Positions 8,419 to 20,764 of a stretch of 64,000 nt of DNA are shown here, one piece after another. The position numbers and the translations under genes are program-made. A model generated the notes under the pieces. That model was given only the letters and a program-made list of their open reading frames with translations. It was not told the origin of the DNA and searched no databases. Source of the stretch: Chloroflexota bacterium (GTDB lineage: Bacteria > Chloroflexota > Limnocylindria > Limnocylindrales > CSP1-4); the NCBI GenBank assembly GCA_919901745.1, contig CAKKPP010000005.1, positions 85,894 to 149,893 of the forward strand, given 5' to 3'. The stretch's first letter is position 1. Every line of letters starts with the position of its first letter.

Positions 8419-8687
8419 GCGCGGTGCGCATCCCACCCGTGCTGCGCACGGCGACGGGCGGCCAGAAACAGGTCGTGGCGGGTGGCGCCACCGTCGGCGA
8501 GGTGCTGCAGTCACTGGTGGCCGCGTACCCCGCCCTGGAGCAGCAACTCCTCGCGCCGGACGGGTCGTTGAACCGGTTCGTCAACGTGTTCCTCAACGAC
8601 ACGGACATCCGTCACCTGGACGCGCTGGCGACTCCGGTCGTCGACCGGGACACGGTTGTGCTGCTCCCCGCGATGGCCGGCGGCTGA
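8415..8687 (+). CDS. MoaD/ThiS/CysO-like sulfur carrier protein
   Basis: Beta-grasp protein of 90 residues ending LLPAMAGG. The terminal Gly-Gly is what MoaD, ThiS and CysO carriers use as a thiocarboxylate, and the AMAGG tail is closest to CysO-type carriers. The pattern VNVFLNDTDIRHLDALATPV, then DTVVLLPAMAGG, is typical of the family. The GTG start overlaps the TGA of the threonine synthase-like gene (GTGA), so expression is coupled and SAM-controlled. An activating E1-like enzyme (MoeB/ThiF) is not in the window. It could serve molybdopterin or thiamine synthesis, but no genes of those pathways are nearby. Confidence 0.85.
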   Translation: MSAVRIPPVLRTATGGQKQVVAGGATVGEVLQSLVAAYPALEQQLLAPDGSLNRFVNVFLNDTDIRHLDALATPVVDRDTVVLLPAMAGG

Positions 8688-8743
8688 CCGGGGCGAGGTC
8701 CAGGGCCGGCTGATCGCTCCGTTGCAGGCCCGGGTCGTCTCTG

Positions 8744-13318
<4,575 letters not shown>

Positions 13319-13410
13319 GTCGTCTCCGAGGGACGTGAATTCGGCTGGACGCCGGAATGAAGCGGTCGCGTCGCCCCCCGCCCGAGCCCCGGACGAACGC
13401 GACCGCCGGG

Positions 13411-14724
13411 TCAGGCCTGGTAGGCGACCTCGCCGTGCACGGCGAGGTCGAGCCCAAGCTCCTCCTGGGCGCTCGGGACCCTGATCCCGAGGACGAAGTC
13501 GACGACCTTCACGATCACGAAGGTGCCCCCGCCGGCGAACAGGTAGGTCGCGCCGACCGCCAGCAGCTGGGTGCCGACCTGGCCGACGTTCCCTTCGATG
13601 AGGCCGGGGACCCCGCCGATCGCAGCCACCGCGAACACCCCGGTCGCGACCGCCCCGAGCGTTCCGCCCACCCCGTGGACGGCGAAGACATCGAGGGCAT
13701 CGTCGATCCGAAGACGCTCACGCAGCAACGTGGCGCTGTAGCACAGGCCGCCGGCCATCAAGCCGATCGCCAGGGCCCCGCCGGCGGTCACGAAGCCCGA
13801 GGCCGGGGTGATCGCGACGAGTCCGGCCACCGCGCCGACGGCCGCGCCCAGGACACTCACCTTGCGCCTGTGGATGTAGCTCGCGAGGACCCAGGTCACG
13901 GTCGCGGCGGCCGCGGCCGTGTTGGTCACCAGGACGGCGTTGGCCGCCTGTCCCGTTGCGCCCAGCGCCGATCCGGCGTTGAAGCCGAACCATCCGAACC
14001 AGAGGAGCCCTGCGCCGAGGATCGTCATGGGCACGTCGTGCGGGTCACGGTTTTCACCGTTGGCCGCGCGCCGACCGATGAGCAGCGCCACGACGAACGC
14101 CGACACGCCCGAGCTGATGTGGACGACGGTCCCACCCGCGTAATCGAGCGCACCCAGTTGGAAGAGCCAACCGTCGGACGCCCAGACCCAGTGCGCGAGC
14201 GGCGAATAGATGAAGACGGACCACAGCACGGTAAAGAGAACGAAGGCACCGAATCGCTTGCGCTCGGCAAACGCGCCGGTAATGAGGGCAGGCGTGATCG
14301 CCGCGAACATGAGTTGGAAGGTCGCGAACAGGACGAATGGGATGGTGCTGCCCGCGGCCGGTTCGAGGCCGACCCCGCTGAAGAACAGGTGGTCGAGGCC
14401 GCCGAACAGGCCCAGCCCGGTCACGTCCGGGCCGAAGGCGATCGAGAAACCGACGACGACCCACACGATGCTGACCAGGGCGAGCCCGAAGAAGCTGTGC
14501 ATGATCGTCGAGAGGACGTTCTTGCGCCGGACCAGGCCGCCGTAGAACAACGCCAGGCCGGGCAGCATGACCATGACCATGGCCGTCGCGACGATGAGCC
14601 ATGCGGTGTTGCCGCTGTCGATGACTCCCGGTTCACCGGCCGCGGCTGCCACCCCGGGCATCGCTGCCAGTGTCAGCCCGGCCATGGCTGCCACGATGCC
14701 CCTCAGCGTTCTTCGTCGCCGCAT
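13411..14724 (-). CDS. amt: Ammonium transporter, Amt family
   Basis: Membrane protein of 437 residues with a cleavable signal sequence (residues 1-28, ending GVAAAAG) and about eleven transmembrane helices. Amt signatures are present: MLPGLALFYGGLVRRKN at the first helices, DYAGGTVVHISSGVSAFVVAL in the middle with the pore His, and AVHGVGGTLGAVATGVFA with the second pore His. It conducts ammonium into the cell for glutamate synthase encoded downstream. No GlnK/PII gene accompanies it, unlike in many bacteria. GGGAGGAACGAGG directly precedes the ATG. Confidence 0.95.
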   Translation of the reverse strand: MRRRRTLRGIVAAMAGLTLAAMPGVAAAAGEPGVIDSGNTAWLIVATAMVMVMLPGLALFYGGLVRRKNVLSTIMHSFFGLALVSIVWVVVGFSIAFGPDVTGLGLFGGLDHLFFSGVGLEPAAGSTIPFVLFATFQLMFAAITPALITGAFAERKRFGAFVLFTVLWSVFIYSPLAHWVWASDGWLFQLGALDYAGGTVVHISSGVSAFVVALLIGRRAANGENRDPHDVPMTILGAGLLWFGWFGFNAGSALGATGQAANAVLVTNTAAAAATVTWVLASYIHRRKVSVLGAAVGAVAGLVAITPASGFVTAGGALAIGLMAGGLCYSATLLRERLRIDDALDVFAVHGVGGTLGAVATGVFAVAAIGGVPGLIEGNVGQVGTQLLAVGATYLFAGGGTFVIVKVVDFVLGIRVPSAQEELGLDLAVHGEVAYQA

Positions 14725-14922
14725 CCTCGTTCCTCCCGCTCGCGCCTCGCCCGCGCCGCTGTTGGCGCTCCTCCAGCGACTTCCGGTGCGCTTCCCCCGC
14801 AGCCTAGGTCGCGAAACCGGTCGCGGCGTGGGCGGTCGAGCACCGGAAAGGCTGCGGTTGGGTAGCGTCGCGGGGGTCGACAGCGGGTCGGCGACAGGCC
14901 GCGTGCCAGAACAGCCCTGACC

Positions 14923-16293
14923 TCACAGCCCCGGGTCGCTCTGCCAGCCGAGCCACGTCGCCGGCTCGAGCCGGGGCCGAAGGAGCGCCACCCGACCATC
15001 CCGGACGGCGATCTCGGGCGGAATGGGGTGGGACAGGAAGAACGGCATCGACTCGGTGAAGCCGTACGCGCCGACATCGAGAACCGCCACCAGATCGCCC
15101 GGTTCGAGATCCTGGAGGACGGCATCGGTCGCCAGGACGTCGCTCCCCGTGCACAGTGGCCCGGCAAGGGTGATCGGCGTGAACCGGGTGCTGCGATCCG
15201 CCGACGCGGTCAGCCGCCGCACCCGGTGCTCCTGGCCCACCAGGGCCGGTCGGAGGAGATGGTGGATCCCGCCGTCCAGGATGGCGATCTCTCGACCCCC
15301 GACCGTCTTGCGATCGAGGACACGGCTGACGTACGCGCCGGCGGGCCCAACCAGGAAGCGCCCGGGCTCGAAGAGGATCTCGGCATCCGCCGTGAGCGGA
15401 TCGGCCGCCCATTCGCGGGCAAGCGCGGCGAGTCCGTGGCCCAGGCCGATGAGGTCCAGGGATTCCTCGTGGACCTCGTACGGGATCCCGAGCCCGCCGC
15501 CCACGTCGATGAGCCGCAGCGGGAACCCGGACTCGCGCGCAAGCAGCCGCGCCGCCGCCATCGTGGCTCGGACGTGCGTGACGAGGGCCGAGGCCTCGAG
15601 AACGTTGGATGCACCGAACACGTGCAGCCCCAGTGGCTCGAGGTGCGGCGACCGTGCCGCGAACCGTGCGCTCGAGGCGAGGGCGACGGGGTCCATCCCG
15701 AACTTGCCGGCGCCGCCGTCGCCGATCAGCTGGATTCGCTCGCGCCCTGCTTCCGGGGCGGCCGCGGCCCGCAGGAGGACCGGCACGCACCGGCCGGCGG
15801 CCGCGGCGACCCGCTCGAGTCGTCGCAACTCACCCATCGACTCGACCGTGATGACGCCCACCCGGGCGTCGACCGCCCGACGCAGTTCCTCGTCACGCTT
15901 GCCGGGTCCGGTGAAGACGATCCTCTCGGGTACGATGCCGGCGCGGAGTGCCGTGTCCAGCTCGCCACCGGACGCGATGTCTGCGCCCAGGCCCAGGCGC
16001 GCGAGGTGGCCGACCACGCCGAGCGCCGGGTTGGCCTTCAGCGCGAACGCGAGCCGGGCGATCGGCGGGAGGACGGCGCGCAGCGCCGCGACCTGGTGCG
16101 ACACGACATCGAGGTCGTAGACATAGAACGGCGTCCCGAACTTGTCCGCGAGATCCTCGGGCCGGTGGCCGCCCAGGAGGCCCTGGCGGAGGATCTCGTT
16201 CCGCGCGGGCGGACGTCCGCGCCGTGGCAGATCGGTTCGCTCCGCCGTCGCCCCGCCCATCCGCTGCGGCGGCGGCCTTCTGACGAGGCTCAT
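14923..16293 (-). CDS. lysA: Diaminopimelate decarboxylase
   Basis: Last step of lysine synthesis: decarboxylation of meso-diaminopimelate with PLP. The 456-residue protein has Lys86 in FALKANPALGV as PLP lysine, HVFGASN, the glycine-rich DVGGGLGIPY that binds the PLP phosphate, EPGRFLVGPAG, and GPLCTGSDVLA with the conserved active-site Cys. The ATG overlaps the stop of dapD by four bases (ATGA), which fixes the start and discards a long open extension antisense to nothing but in frame with dapD shadows. N-terminal residues 1-45 are longer than usual. It is the last gene of the dapB-dapA-dapD-lysA operon. Confidence 0.93.
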   Translation of the reverse strand: MSLVRRPPPQRMGGATAERTDLPRRGRPPARNEILRQGLLGGHRPEDLADKFGTPFYVYDLDVVSHQVAALRAVLPPIARLAFALKANPALGVVGHLARLGLGADIASGGELDTALRAGIVPERIVFTGPGKRDEELRRAVDARVGVITVESMGELRRLERVAAAAGRCVPVLLRAAAAPEAGRERIQLIGDGGAGKFGMDPVALASSARFAARSPHLEPLGLHVFGASNVLEASALVTHVRATMAAARLLARESGFPLRLIDVGGGLGIPYEVHEESLDLIGLGHGLAALAREWAADPLTADAEILFEPGRFLVGPAGAYVSRVLDRKTVGGREIAILDGGIHHLLRPALVGQEHRVRRLTASADRSTRFTPITLAGPLCTGSDVLATDAVLQDLEPGDLVAVLDVGAYGFTESMPFFLSHPIPPEIAVRDGRVALLRPRLEPATWLGWQSDPGL

Positions 16294-17102
16294 CGAAGCG
16301 CCCCGTCGAGGGCGACCCGGGCGTCCGTCCCGGCGTCCCGGCGCTTCACGATCAGGGCCGTCGCGACCGACAGCCCGTTCGCTTCCGCGAACGCGCCGTG
16401 GACCGTTCGCGACCCCGGAACCACCACCGAGTCCTCGGGCACGACGAGCGGCCTTCCGGTCGTGCCTTCCAGCACTCGATCCTCGACAAGGTCGTACAGG
16501 CGCGATGTCCCGGTCAGCGTGACCCCGGCACCGATGACCGCCCGTGTCCGGACGAGGACGCCCTCGAGCAGACAGCTCCCTGCCCCCACGAAGACGTCGT
16601 CCTCGACGATGACCGGCCGGGCACCCGGTGGCTCGAGCACTCCGCCGATGAGCGCCCCGGCCGCCAGGTGGACGCGCGCACCGATCTGGGCGCAGGAGCC
16701 CACGAGCACGTGAGAGTCGACCATCGTTTCGGCACCGACCCACGCGCCGACGTTGAGGAACGACGGGGGCATCACGATGACACCCTCGCCGAGATGCACC
16801 CCGGCCCGGAGGCTCGTCCCGCCGGGCACGATCCGCCAGGGGCCCGCGCCGAGCTCGCGAGGCGGGATCGCCGCGCGGTCGCGGAACTGGAGCGGGCCCG
16901 CGTGCCAGTCGAGCGTCGCCCGGTCCGCGAAGCGCGCCAGGATCGCCAGCTTGACCTCGGGCCGGATCCGCCATCCGTCCTCTGCCGCCGGGTCCGGTTC
17001 GGCGGCCCGAATGTGTCCAGCTTCGAGCGCCTCGAGGATGGTGGCCGGATCGACGGAGTAGCGCACGGACGCAGCTGCCTCGGGTGCGGTCCAGGTGGTC
17101 AT
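16290..17102 (-). CDS. dapD: 2,3,4,5-Tetrahydropyridine-2,6-dicarboxylate N-succinyltransferase
   Basis: Enzyme of 270 residues in the succinylase branch of lysine synthesis; it transfers a succinyl group from CoA to tetrahydrodipicolinate. The C-terminal two thirds is a left-handed beta-helix of hexapeptide repeats (GVHLGEGVIVMPPSFLNVGA, GSCAQIGARVHLAAGALIGG, DDVFVGAGSCLLEGVLVRT). The N-terminus (MTTWTAPEAAASV) and helical region match DapD. Its ATG overlaps the dapA stop and its stop overlaps the lysA start, both as ATGA. No dapC or dapE homologue is in the window. Confidence 0.9.
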   Translation of the reverse strand: MTTWTAPEAAASVRYSVDPATILEALEAGHIRAAEPDPAAEDGWRIRPEVKLAILARFADRATLDWHAGPLQFRDRAAIPPRELGAGPWRIVPGGTSLRAGVHLGEGVIVMPPSFLNVGAWVGAETMVDSHVLVGSCAQIGARVHLAAGALIGGVLEPPGARPVIVEDDVFVGAGSCLLEGVLVRTRAVIGAGVTLTGTSRLYDLVEDRVLEGTTGRPLVVPEDSVVVPGSRTVHGAFAEANGLSVATALIVKRRDAGTDARVALDGALR

Positions 17103-18115
17103 GCGACGGCCGGTCGATCGGTCACGAAGCGACCGCCGCGGGCGTCGATGACACCGGCGCCGCGGAGCACCTCGTTGAGCCTGTCGCGATGGTCGTCGTC
17201 GAGCGGCAGCAGCGGCGCCCGCACGTCGTCGCGATTCAGGATGCCCATCAGCAGCAGCGCCGCCTTCGCCGGAACGGGGTTCGGGGCGCCCCGGAAATTG
17301 GCCAGGAACAGCGGCAGCCACCGTTCGTGGAGGCGACGTGCCTCGTCCCAGTCACCGGCGATGGCTGCGGCGCACAGGGCGGCCATCTCCCCGGGGATCT
17401 CATTCGAGGCCACCGACACCACCCCATCGCCGCCCATGGCCAGCACCGGCAGGGTCCAGGCGTCGTCCCCGGCGAGGACGCTCACGTCGCGCGGCCGCTC
17501 CCGGCAGATCCGGGCAATCTGCTCGAGGTTGCCCGAGGCTTCCTTGACGGCCACGATCCGCGGGTGTTCGGCGAGGCGCAGGAACGTGTCCGCCTCGACG
17601 TTGGTTCCGGTCCGCGACGGAACGTTGTAGACGACAACCGGCAGACCGCCCTCGTCGGCGACCGCCCGGAAGTGATGCTCGAGCATCCGTTGATCCGGTC
17701 GGTTGTAGTAGGGCGCCACCACGAGGGCGGCGTCCGCACCGGCGGCGGCGGCGGCAACGGTCGATCGGATGGTCGCGGCAGTGTCGTTCGTGCCGGTCCC
17801 GGCGATCACGGTGATCCGGTTGCGCGATGGGCGTTCGGCCGCCGTCTCGACGGTCAGCCGGATCAGGCGGTCACGCTCGTCATCGGACAGCGTGGGTGCC
17901 TCGCCGGTGGTTCCGCAGGGGACGAGGCCGTCGATCCCGGCGAGGATCTGCCACTGGACGAGCCGGCGAAAAGCGGCCTCGTCGATGGACCCATCGACGG
18001 CGAAGGGTGTGACAAGGGCAGTGAAGGCGCCCCGCAGGGACGGGCCGCGTCCGGTCCGGCGGACGATGGTTCGGGACTGGTGGGTCTGGTGAGTCTGGCG
18101 GGTCTGGCGGGTCAT
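17099..18115 (-). CDS. dapA: 4-Hydroxy-tetrahydrodipicolinate synthase
   Basis: Condenses pyruvate with aspartate semialdehyde, the committed step of lysine synthesis. The 338-residue TIM barrel has the GTTGEAPTLSDDE loop, Tyr163 in VVYNVPSRTG and the Schiff-base Lys191 in VAVKEASGN. The ATG at 18115 is preceded by GAGGAG six bases upstream, so a longer in-frame start at 18190 is rejected. Residues 2-13 are TRQTRQTHQTHQ, encoded by four 9-base tandem repeats; about 28 residues precede the conserved core, which is unusual for DapA and is probably a disordered tail. Confidence 0.94.
   Translation of the reverse strand: MTRQTRQTHQTHQSRTIVRRTGRGPSLRGAFTALVTPFAVDGSIDEAAFRRLVQWQILAGIDGLVPCGTTGEAPTLSDDERDRLIRLTVETAAERPSRNRITVIAGTGTNDTAATIRSTVAAAAAGADAALVVAPYYNRPDQRMLEHHFRAVADEGGLPVVVYNVPSRTGTNVEADTFLRLAEHPRIVAVKEASGNLEQIARICRERPRDVSVLAGDDAWTLPVLAMGGDGVVSVASNEIPGEMAALCAAAIAGDWDEARRLHERWLPLFLANFRGAPNPVPAKAALLLMGILNRDDVRAPLLPLDDDHRDRLNEVLRGAGVIDARGGRFVTDRPAVA
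18077..18112 (-). repeat. Four 9-base tandem repeats at the start of dapA
   Basis: On the plus strand, CTGGTGGGT, CTGGTGAGT, CTGGCGGGT and CTGGCGGGT follow one another without gaps, ending right at the dapA start codon. They encode the TRQ/THQ tail. Changes in copy number would keep the reading frame. Confidence 0.85.
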
Positions 18116-18186
18116 CGGGATCTCCTCTCGGATGATGGTCGGCGGCTCGTGCCGAAGGGCCGTCACGGGCTGCTTGCGTGACGAGG

Positions 18187-18918
18187 TCATGCGAGAACAG
18201 CCACTGTCGTGGGATCAAGCAGCGCGTCGACGACGGTGGCGAACGCGTGGAGTCCTGGCGCTCGTGGTTCGGCCATCAGCCAGGCGGCGGCGGCCAGCGC
18301 ACCGTCGGCGTAGGCCACCCGGTCGCGCGCGATCAGCCGCAGCTCGACGGCCTCACCGGGGCCGTCGAACCCGACCAGGTGGGTCCCGGGATTGCCGCCG
18401 GCGCGGACGACCGCCACCTCGAGTTCATTTCGCCGGCCGCGAGCCGAAGCGGTGATCCGACGTGCCAGTTCGCGTGCGGTCCCCGAGGGTCGGTCCTGCT
18501 TCGTCCGCCGGTGCCATTCGACGATGTACGGATCGAACTGCCCGAGCGCTCCGAAGAGCGCGGCGGTTTCCTCGACGACGCGCAAGAAGACGGCGGCGGC
18601 CAGGCTGAAGTTCGAGGCACGGACGGCGGCCGCGCCGGCCGCCTGGAGGATCGCATCGACCCGCGCCTGATCTGACTCCCAGCCGGTGGTGCCGATGACG
18701 AGCCGGCGGCAGCCCGCGTCGATCAGCGCCTGGACGTTCGCGACGACGGCGTCGCCCGTCGTGGCCTCGAAGGCGACATCGGCCGAGCCCAGTGAGCCAG
18801 GATCGTGCAGGCCGCCGGGAGGTCGGCCCACCACGCGTGCATCCGGGTATCCCCGTTCCCGGCAGGCCGCGGCGATCGCCCGGCCGAGGCCGCCATCACC
18901 GATGACGAGTGTCTCCAT
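18187..18918 (-). CDS. dapB: 4-Hydroxy-tetrahydrodipicolinate reductase
   Basis: Reduces the DapA product with NAD(P)H. The 243-residue protein has an N-terminal dinucleotide-binding motif (VIGDGGLGRAIA), RLVIGTTGW, SNFSLAAAVF, and the substrate-binding signature EWHRRTKQDRPSGTA with catalytic His and Lys. It is somewhat shorter than the roughly 270-residue enterobacterial enzyme but within the family range. AAGGAG lies eight bases before the ATG. It is the first gene of the lysine operon, directly behind a candidate attenuator; about 70 bases separate it from dapA. Confidence 0.92.
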   Translation of the reverse strand: METLVIGDGGLGRAIAAACRERGYPDARVVGRPPGGLHDPGSLGSADVAFEATTGDAVVANVQALIDAGCRRLVIGTTGWESDQARVDAILQAAGAAAVRASNFSLAAAVFLRVVEETAALFGALGQFDPYIVEWHRRTKQDRPSGTARELARRITASARGRRNELEVAVVRAGGNPGTHLVGFDGPGEAVELRLIARDRVAYADGALAAAAWLMAEPRAPGLHAFATVVDALLDPTTVAVLA

Positions 18919-18970
18919 CCAGCAGTCTCCTTCAACGTTGGTGAGGAGCCACCGGTTCCGGAGACGAATC

Positions 18971-19005
18971 AAAAAGCCGCGAGCACCGTCGTCGGTGTTC
19001 GCGGC
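18971..19005 (-). terminator. Intrinsic terminator upstream of dapB (attenuator candidate)
   Basis: Read on the minus strand, GCCGCGAACACCG pairs with CGGTGCTCGCGGC (one internal mismatch) around an ACGA loop and is followed at once by TTTTT. It is the clearest terminator-type hairpin in the window and sits 52 bases before the dapB start codon rather than behind a gene, so it should interrupt the lysine operon transcript. Confidence 0.85.
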
Positions 19006-19077
19006 CCCTGGAGCCTCCGGTCCCGGAGGCTTCCGTCGGTCGTCGTCCCTGCGCGCGCCGTCAGAGCCCCAGGGCCC
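19003..19077 (-). promoter_or_regulatory. Possible antiterminator pairing in the dapB leader
   Basis: On the minus strand GGGCCCTGGGGCT (19077-19065, the last codons of the leader peptide) can pair with GGCTCCAGGGGCC (19015-19003), about twelve pairs with one bulge. The 3' side includes the base of the terminator stem (19003-19005), so the two structures exclude each other there. A ribosome stalled at the Lys codons would leave this pairing free. A small hairpin (CCTCCGG/CCGGAGG) lies between the arms. Worked out by eye, without folding energies. Confidence 0.4.
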
Positions 19078-19141
19078 GTGCCTCCCGGCAGGGCCGCCAG
19101 AGCTTCTTCTTCGACTCGGCGAGCATCGATCGCAGGTACAT
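19061..19141 (-). CDS. Lys-rich leader peptide upstream of the lysine operon (candidate)
   Basis: Open frame of 26 codons: MYLRSMLAESKKKLW, then an Arg-rich tail ending ARALGL. Three consecutive AAG Lys codons are at 19103-19111. Third positions are nearly all G or C from this ATG onward but mixed upstream of it, which supports a translated frame beginning here. It ends 55 bases before the terminator hairpin. No Shine-Dalgarno site is visible, so it would be leaderless or weakly translated; a second ATG (19126) is also possible. Function as a lysine-sensing leader peptide is inferred from position and composition. Confidence 0.5.
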   Translation of the reverse strand: MYLRSMLAESKKKLWRPCREARALGL

Positions 19142-19383
19142 GAGGCGCGCAGTCTGCCCGATACGGCAATTCCGCGCAACCATTTCCCGAAGTCGCAACC
19201 GAACAGCAACGTCGGGCATGCTCCGATCGGCCCGAGGACGAGGGCCAGAATGCCCGAGCCGCGGGTGCAGTACCCTCTCGATAGCCACGAAGGTCGTTAG
19301 CCCGACCGTCGAGGCGAGGCCCGGAGGAGCGAGGAACCGTTCCTTCGGGCCGCTTCGTGTCCAGAACCGCTCGGAGTGGTGGC

Positions 19384-20610
19384 TCAGGGCTCGTTCGGAA
19401 GCAAACCCACCCACGGTCGCACGCCTGCTCCGTATGTCGCTCCGATGGACACGATCCCCTGCCCCAGCACGGCGAGTGCACCCGGAACCCCGGGCTCAGG
19501 AGGCCTCGCGACCACCTGCCAGTTGACTCCGTCGATCGAGAGCCACACGCCCCCGCCGTCGAGCGCCACGAAGCTCCCATCGGGTGCGACCGTGGCCAGC
19601 CCGGCGCGCGCCTCCCCGGCTTCGATCAGCCTCCATGCACCATCGGCCGTGGCGACCCAGCTGGCCGTCAGCGCGGCACAGGAGGCGAACGGCGAGCAGC
19701 TCTGGTTGACCGCACCGGTGATCAGTGTCGTCGCACCGCCCGGGAGAACGCTCGTCGTCCAGCCGTAGGGAACATCCCGCGGCGTGGGCAACAGCCGACA
19801 CGACCAGTCGACGCCGTTCGCCGACCGCCAGACGGCCGGTAGCGCGTCGTCACCGCCGAGAAGGATCCTTCCTCCGGCGACCCACCCGTCGGACGCCCAG
19901 GCGATCGCCTCGAAGACCGCCCGCCCGATCCCCGGGTCGCGCCACTCCCAGTGCAGGCCGTCCACGGACGAGCCGAGCCAGGCGGATCCCGCCGGGTCAG
20001 ACCCAAGCGCGAGCATCCCGTCCTCACCCACGGCGATCCGGTGGACAGGCGCGACCGGCTGGAGCTGGCCACGCTGCCAGGTCGATCCATCGTCCGACCA
20101 CCAGACGACGCCCGCCGAGCCGCCACGATCGTCGGTGATCACGCTCCCGGCGGCCAGCCATCCGGGACCGCCGGCGACGACATCGACGATGTCTCCATCG
20201 GTCTGCCCGACGCCGCCGATCGTCGACATCCGCCAGTCGCGCCCGTCCGACGTGGTTGCGATCAGAGGCCGCCACACTCCGCCACCGGCCTCGATCCGCC
20301 CGACCGCGACTGCCTGATCCGCGGTCGCGTCAACATCGAAGAAGACGCCGAGCGGTGGACCATCCGCGACGCCGACGTCATCCGCCCAGGTTCCAGCTGG
20401 ACGAAGCGCCGTCGCGGCGCCCACGTTGCCGATCGGAGGCCGCTCAAGCTCCGCAACGTCGCCTGTGACGCACCGGGCGCGCGCCGCATTGATCGCGCCA
20501 GGCGGGCCAAGCACGACATACGCGGATCCGATGAGCACGACGGCGGCGAGGACCGCGATGAGAACACGTGATCTGCGGAAGCGGGACCGGTCAACGCGTT
20601 GCTCTGCCAC
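19384..20610 (-). CDS. Membrane-anchored beta-propeller-like exported protein
   Basis: Protein of about 408 residues with one N-terminal transmembrane helix (VLIAVLAAVVLIGSAYVVLG) and a large outside domain. It has repeated motifs of the type SxDGxxW (TTSDGRDW, WSDDGSTW, SSVDGLHWEW, RSANGVDW, LSIDGVNWQVV), the pattern of BNR/sialidase-like propeller blades. Catalytic residues cannot be assigned. GTG at 20610 is chosen; a TTG at 20643 in frame would add 11 residues. It is transcribed after tRNA-Lys in the same direction but is probably independent. The family is common in Chloroflexota and Actinobacteria genomes without a known role. Confidence 0.75.
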   Translation of the reverse strand: MAEQRVDRSRFRRSRVLIAVLAAVVLIGSAYVVLGPPGAINAARARCVTGDVAELERPPIGNVGAATALRPAGTWADDVGVADGPPLGVFFDVDATADQAVAVGRIEAGGGVWRPLIATTSDGRDWRMSTIGGVGQTDGDIVDVVAGGPGWLAAGSVITDDRGGSAGVVWWSDDGSTWQRGQLQPVAPVHRIAVGEDGMLALGSDPAGSAWLGSSVDGLHWEWRDPGIGRAVFEAIAWASDGWVAGGRILLGGDDALPAVWRSANGVDWSCRLLPTPRDVPYGWTTSVLPGGATTLITGAVNQSCSPFASCAALTASWVATADGAWRLIEAGEARAGLATVAPDGSFVALDGGGVWLSIDGVNWQVVARPPEPGVPGALAVLGQGIVSIGATYGAGVRPWVGLLPNEP

Positions 20611-20678
20611 CTTCGAATCATGCTCCAAGCGTCGGTGTCGCAAGTCGTCTGCTGACGGAGGGTGCGCCTTTCAGTTCG

Positions 20679-20751
20679 TGAGCCGGCTGGGATTCGAACC
20701 CAGGACACAGGGATTAAAAGTCCCCTGCTCTGACCGCTGAGCTACCGGCCC
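20679..20751 (-). tRNA. tRNA-Lys (anticodon TTT)
   Basis: Full cloverleaf on the minus strand. The acceptor arm GGGCCGG pairs with CCGGCTC, with one G-T pair. The D arm is GCTCAGCGGTCAGAGC and the anticodon loop is CTTTTAA with TTT at positions 34-36. The T arm is CTGGG-TTCGAAT-CCCAG. The discriminator base is A and CCA is not encoded. Decodes AAA/AAG. Confidence 0.96.
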
Positions 20752-20764
20752 GCGAGGGACCGTA

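Noticed and set aside
8415..8687. Molybdopterin synthase small subunit as the main reading of the Gly-Gly carrier
   Set aside because: No moaE or other molybdenum cofactor genes are near, while the SAM riboswitch and threonine synthase-like partner point to sulfur amino acids. It remains possible but is not preferred.
19142..19219. Longer version of the leader frame beginning at an upstream ATG (19219)
   Set aside because: Third-codon GC drops upstream of 19141, so the upstream part does not look translated.
18971..19300. L-box lysine riboswitch or T-box upstream of dapB
   Set aside because: Neither the L-box core nor the T-box TGG-x-ACCGCG element could be found. Only the leader frame and terminator remain as explanation.
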